Shown: piece by piece, positions 63,368 through 64,000 of the stretch
Numbering within the stretch: position 1 is the stretch's first letter
Layout of the letters: every line of letters begins with the position of its first letter
Assembly: GCA_012026835.1 (NCBI GenBank)
Contig: VEPN01000011.1
Span: 1 to 64,000, forward strand
Direction: 5' to 3'
DNA: 64,000 nucleotides
From: Candidatus Methanoperedens sp.
Lineage (GTDB): Archaea > Halobacteriota > Methanosarcinia > Methanosarcinales > Methanoperedenaceae
Program-made: the position numbers and the translations under genes
Notes under the pieces: generated by a model
The model's input: the letters and a program-made list of their open reading frames with translations, nothing else
Told to the model about the DNA's origin: nothing
Database searches by the model: none

Positions 63368-64000
63368 CTATTTTTTCTTCACTTCCATCTCACCCCGAAA
63401 ATACCCATTCACCGCCTGCATGTACATATCACGTGGCATGAGTTCCCGGCTTACTGTGCCCAGTGTCTCTTCTGATATCCTGCCATCTCTGATCAGTTGC
63501 CGCCCCGCCTCTTTTGCTGCTTCAAAGATGTCATCCACAGGCGCACCCATCTCCATCATCGGCCTTAATGCACCTCCATGAGGTCGCAGCAGGGCTCCTG
63601 CGAATTCATTCGCCCCATTCCTGCAATAGGCTTTCATGTGTGCAAGCATCGGGTCAAAGTTGTCCATTTCCCAGAAACCGCAGTTAGAGACCAGTACTAC
63701 CTTGCTTGCTTTGGTGTCCTCACGAAGCGGATGGCGGCAGTGGTCATCGCGCAGTTCAAAAAAGGGATACACCTGCGGCACTGTCCGGTCAAGCAGGTTC
63801 TTCATCGGGCCTGTGAATCCATCGCAATAGACGGGAGTTGCCAGCACAATAACGTCGGCCTCGCGCATTATTGGATCAAGCATCTGCATATCGTCATCCT
63901 GGAAGCATTTTCCAGGCGTCTTGAGCCAGCAATCGAGTTCACCCAGGCATGGATTGATTTTTAGCTTCCTGGTGTAAAAAAGCTCAACGTCTGCACCTGC
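63368..64000 (-). CDS. Flavodoxin-fold NAD(P)H oxidoreductase (5' end outside window)
   Basis: The gene runs off the window; the visible part is open to base 64000. KINPCLGELDCWLKTPGKCF then READVIVLATPVYCDGFTGP matches FMN-binding reductases of the NADPH-dependent FMN reductase/iron-sulfur flavoprotein family, where the CxxC-type motif resembles CIGC..C of ISF proteins. KVVLVSNCGFWEMDNF continues the FMN fold. C-terminal half lacks a recognised domain. It converges on hdrA. Confidence 0.85.
   Translation of the reverse strand, partial: AGADVELFYTRKLKINPCLGELDCWLKTPGKCFQDDDMQMLDPIMREADVIVLATPVYCDGFTGPMKNLLDRTVPQVYPFFELRDDHCRHPLREDTKASKVVLVSNCGFWEMDNFDPMLAHMKAYCRNGANEFAGALLRPHGGALRPMMEMGAPVDDIFEAAKEAGRQLIRDGRISEETLGTVSRELMPRDMYMQAVNGYFRGEMEVKKK

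Noticed and set aside
1-64000. tRNA, rRNA or CRISPR array
   Set aside because: Intergenic regions were scanned by eye; no cloverleaf-like segment, rRNA-like stretch or regularly spaced direct repeats were recognised. A covariance-model search would be decisive.

Overview
The window reads as a chromosome segment of a methanogen-related euryarchaeon, most likely order Methanosarcinales and possibly a 'Ca. Methanoperedens' (ANME-2d) type; the lineage is inferred from gene content. Archaeal core genes are CDC48, transcription factor E, aTrm56, DtdA-type D-aminoacyl-tRNA deacylase, SepCysS, a CPSF-like nuclease, NrpR and TATA-box promoters. HdrCBA and the F420-dependent NADP reductase point to methanogen-type redox chemistry. 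UbiE/MenG (quinone methylation) and an archaeal-type CcmE (cytochrome c maturation) point to a respiring, cytochrome-bearing member. No rRNA, tRNA or CRISPR array was recognised.

Layout. 1-2.95 kb is accessory debris: a decayed PIN toxin with its AbrB antitoxin, a frameshifted HEPN-domain gene and an IS200-type transposase remnant. 3.1-12.7 kb is housekeeping: gpmI, an unknown 369-aa protein, a Gfo/Idh oxidoreductase, an aminotransferase, an SPFH protein, larC, a TerC/DUF475 protein and pheA. 12.7-17 kb is a second accessory patch: a RelBE-like pair, a TumE-like (DUF6516) pair, an orphan antitoxin, a chimeric fragment of two toxin-antitoxin loci, GC-rich dispersed repeats, a long hairpin and a STAND-like ATPase ending in a Swt1/HEPN-like domain. 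17-25.5 kb carries an endonuclease III homologue, npdG, an AglJ-like glycosyltransferase, ubiE, purB, a GNAT enzyme, a cache-HAMP membrane protein, RNase HI and pspAB-htpX. An AT-rich acyltransferase gene (25.8-26.8 kb) looks acquired.

27-36.8 kb holds an NCS2 permease, glnA-nrpR (nitrogen control), a TauE/SafE transporter, ccmE, and a tight minus-strand operon of CPSF-like nuclease, aTrm56, ATP-grasp enzyme, TFE and HD hydrolase. 37-40 kb is a copper module: a CPH-type P1B ATPase diverging from a cysteine-rich copper-storage-like protein. 40-53.8 kb has a PAS histidine kinase, SepCysS with a DUF169 protein, CDC48 with a long coiled-coil insertion, a PRC-barrel protein, DtdA, FtsZ, QueE, lipoproteins and small membrane proteins. 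valS follows.

56.7-59.4 kb is an AT-rich accessory island: a DUF2080-like small protein, then three tightly packed genes (winged-helix-like protein, PIN-like protein of DUF3368 type, and an unrecognised 433-aa protein). This is the best candidate here for an undescribed defence or toxin-antitoxin system. The window closes with hdrCBA, whose HdrA carries a C-terminal MvhD-like domain lacking the family cysteines, and a flavodoxin-like gene cut by the window edge.

The other leading observations are the CDC48 insertion, the HdrA-MvhD fusion, an apparent ATT start codon on the CPSF-like nuclease gene, and two genes where a one-base shift appears to break the product (HEPN protein, endonuclease III).
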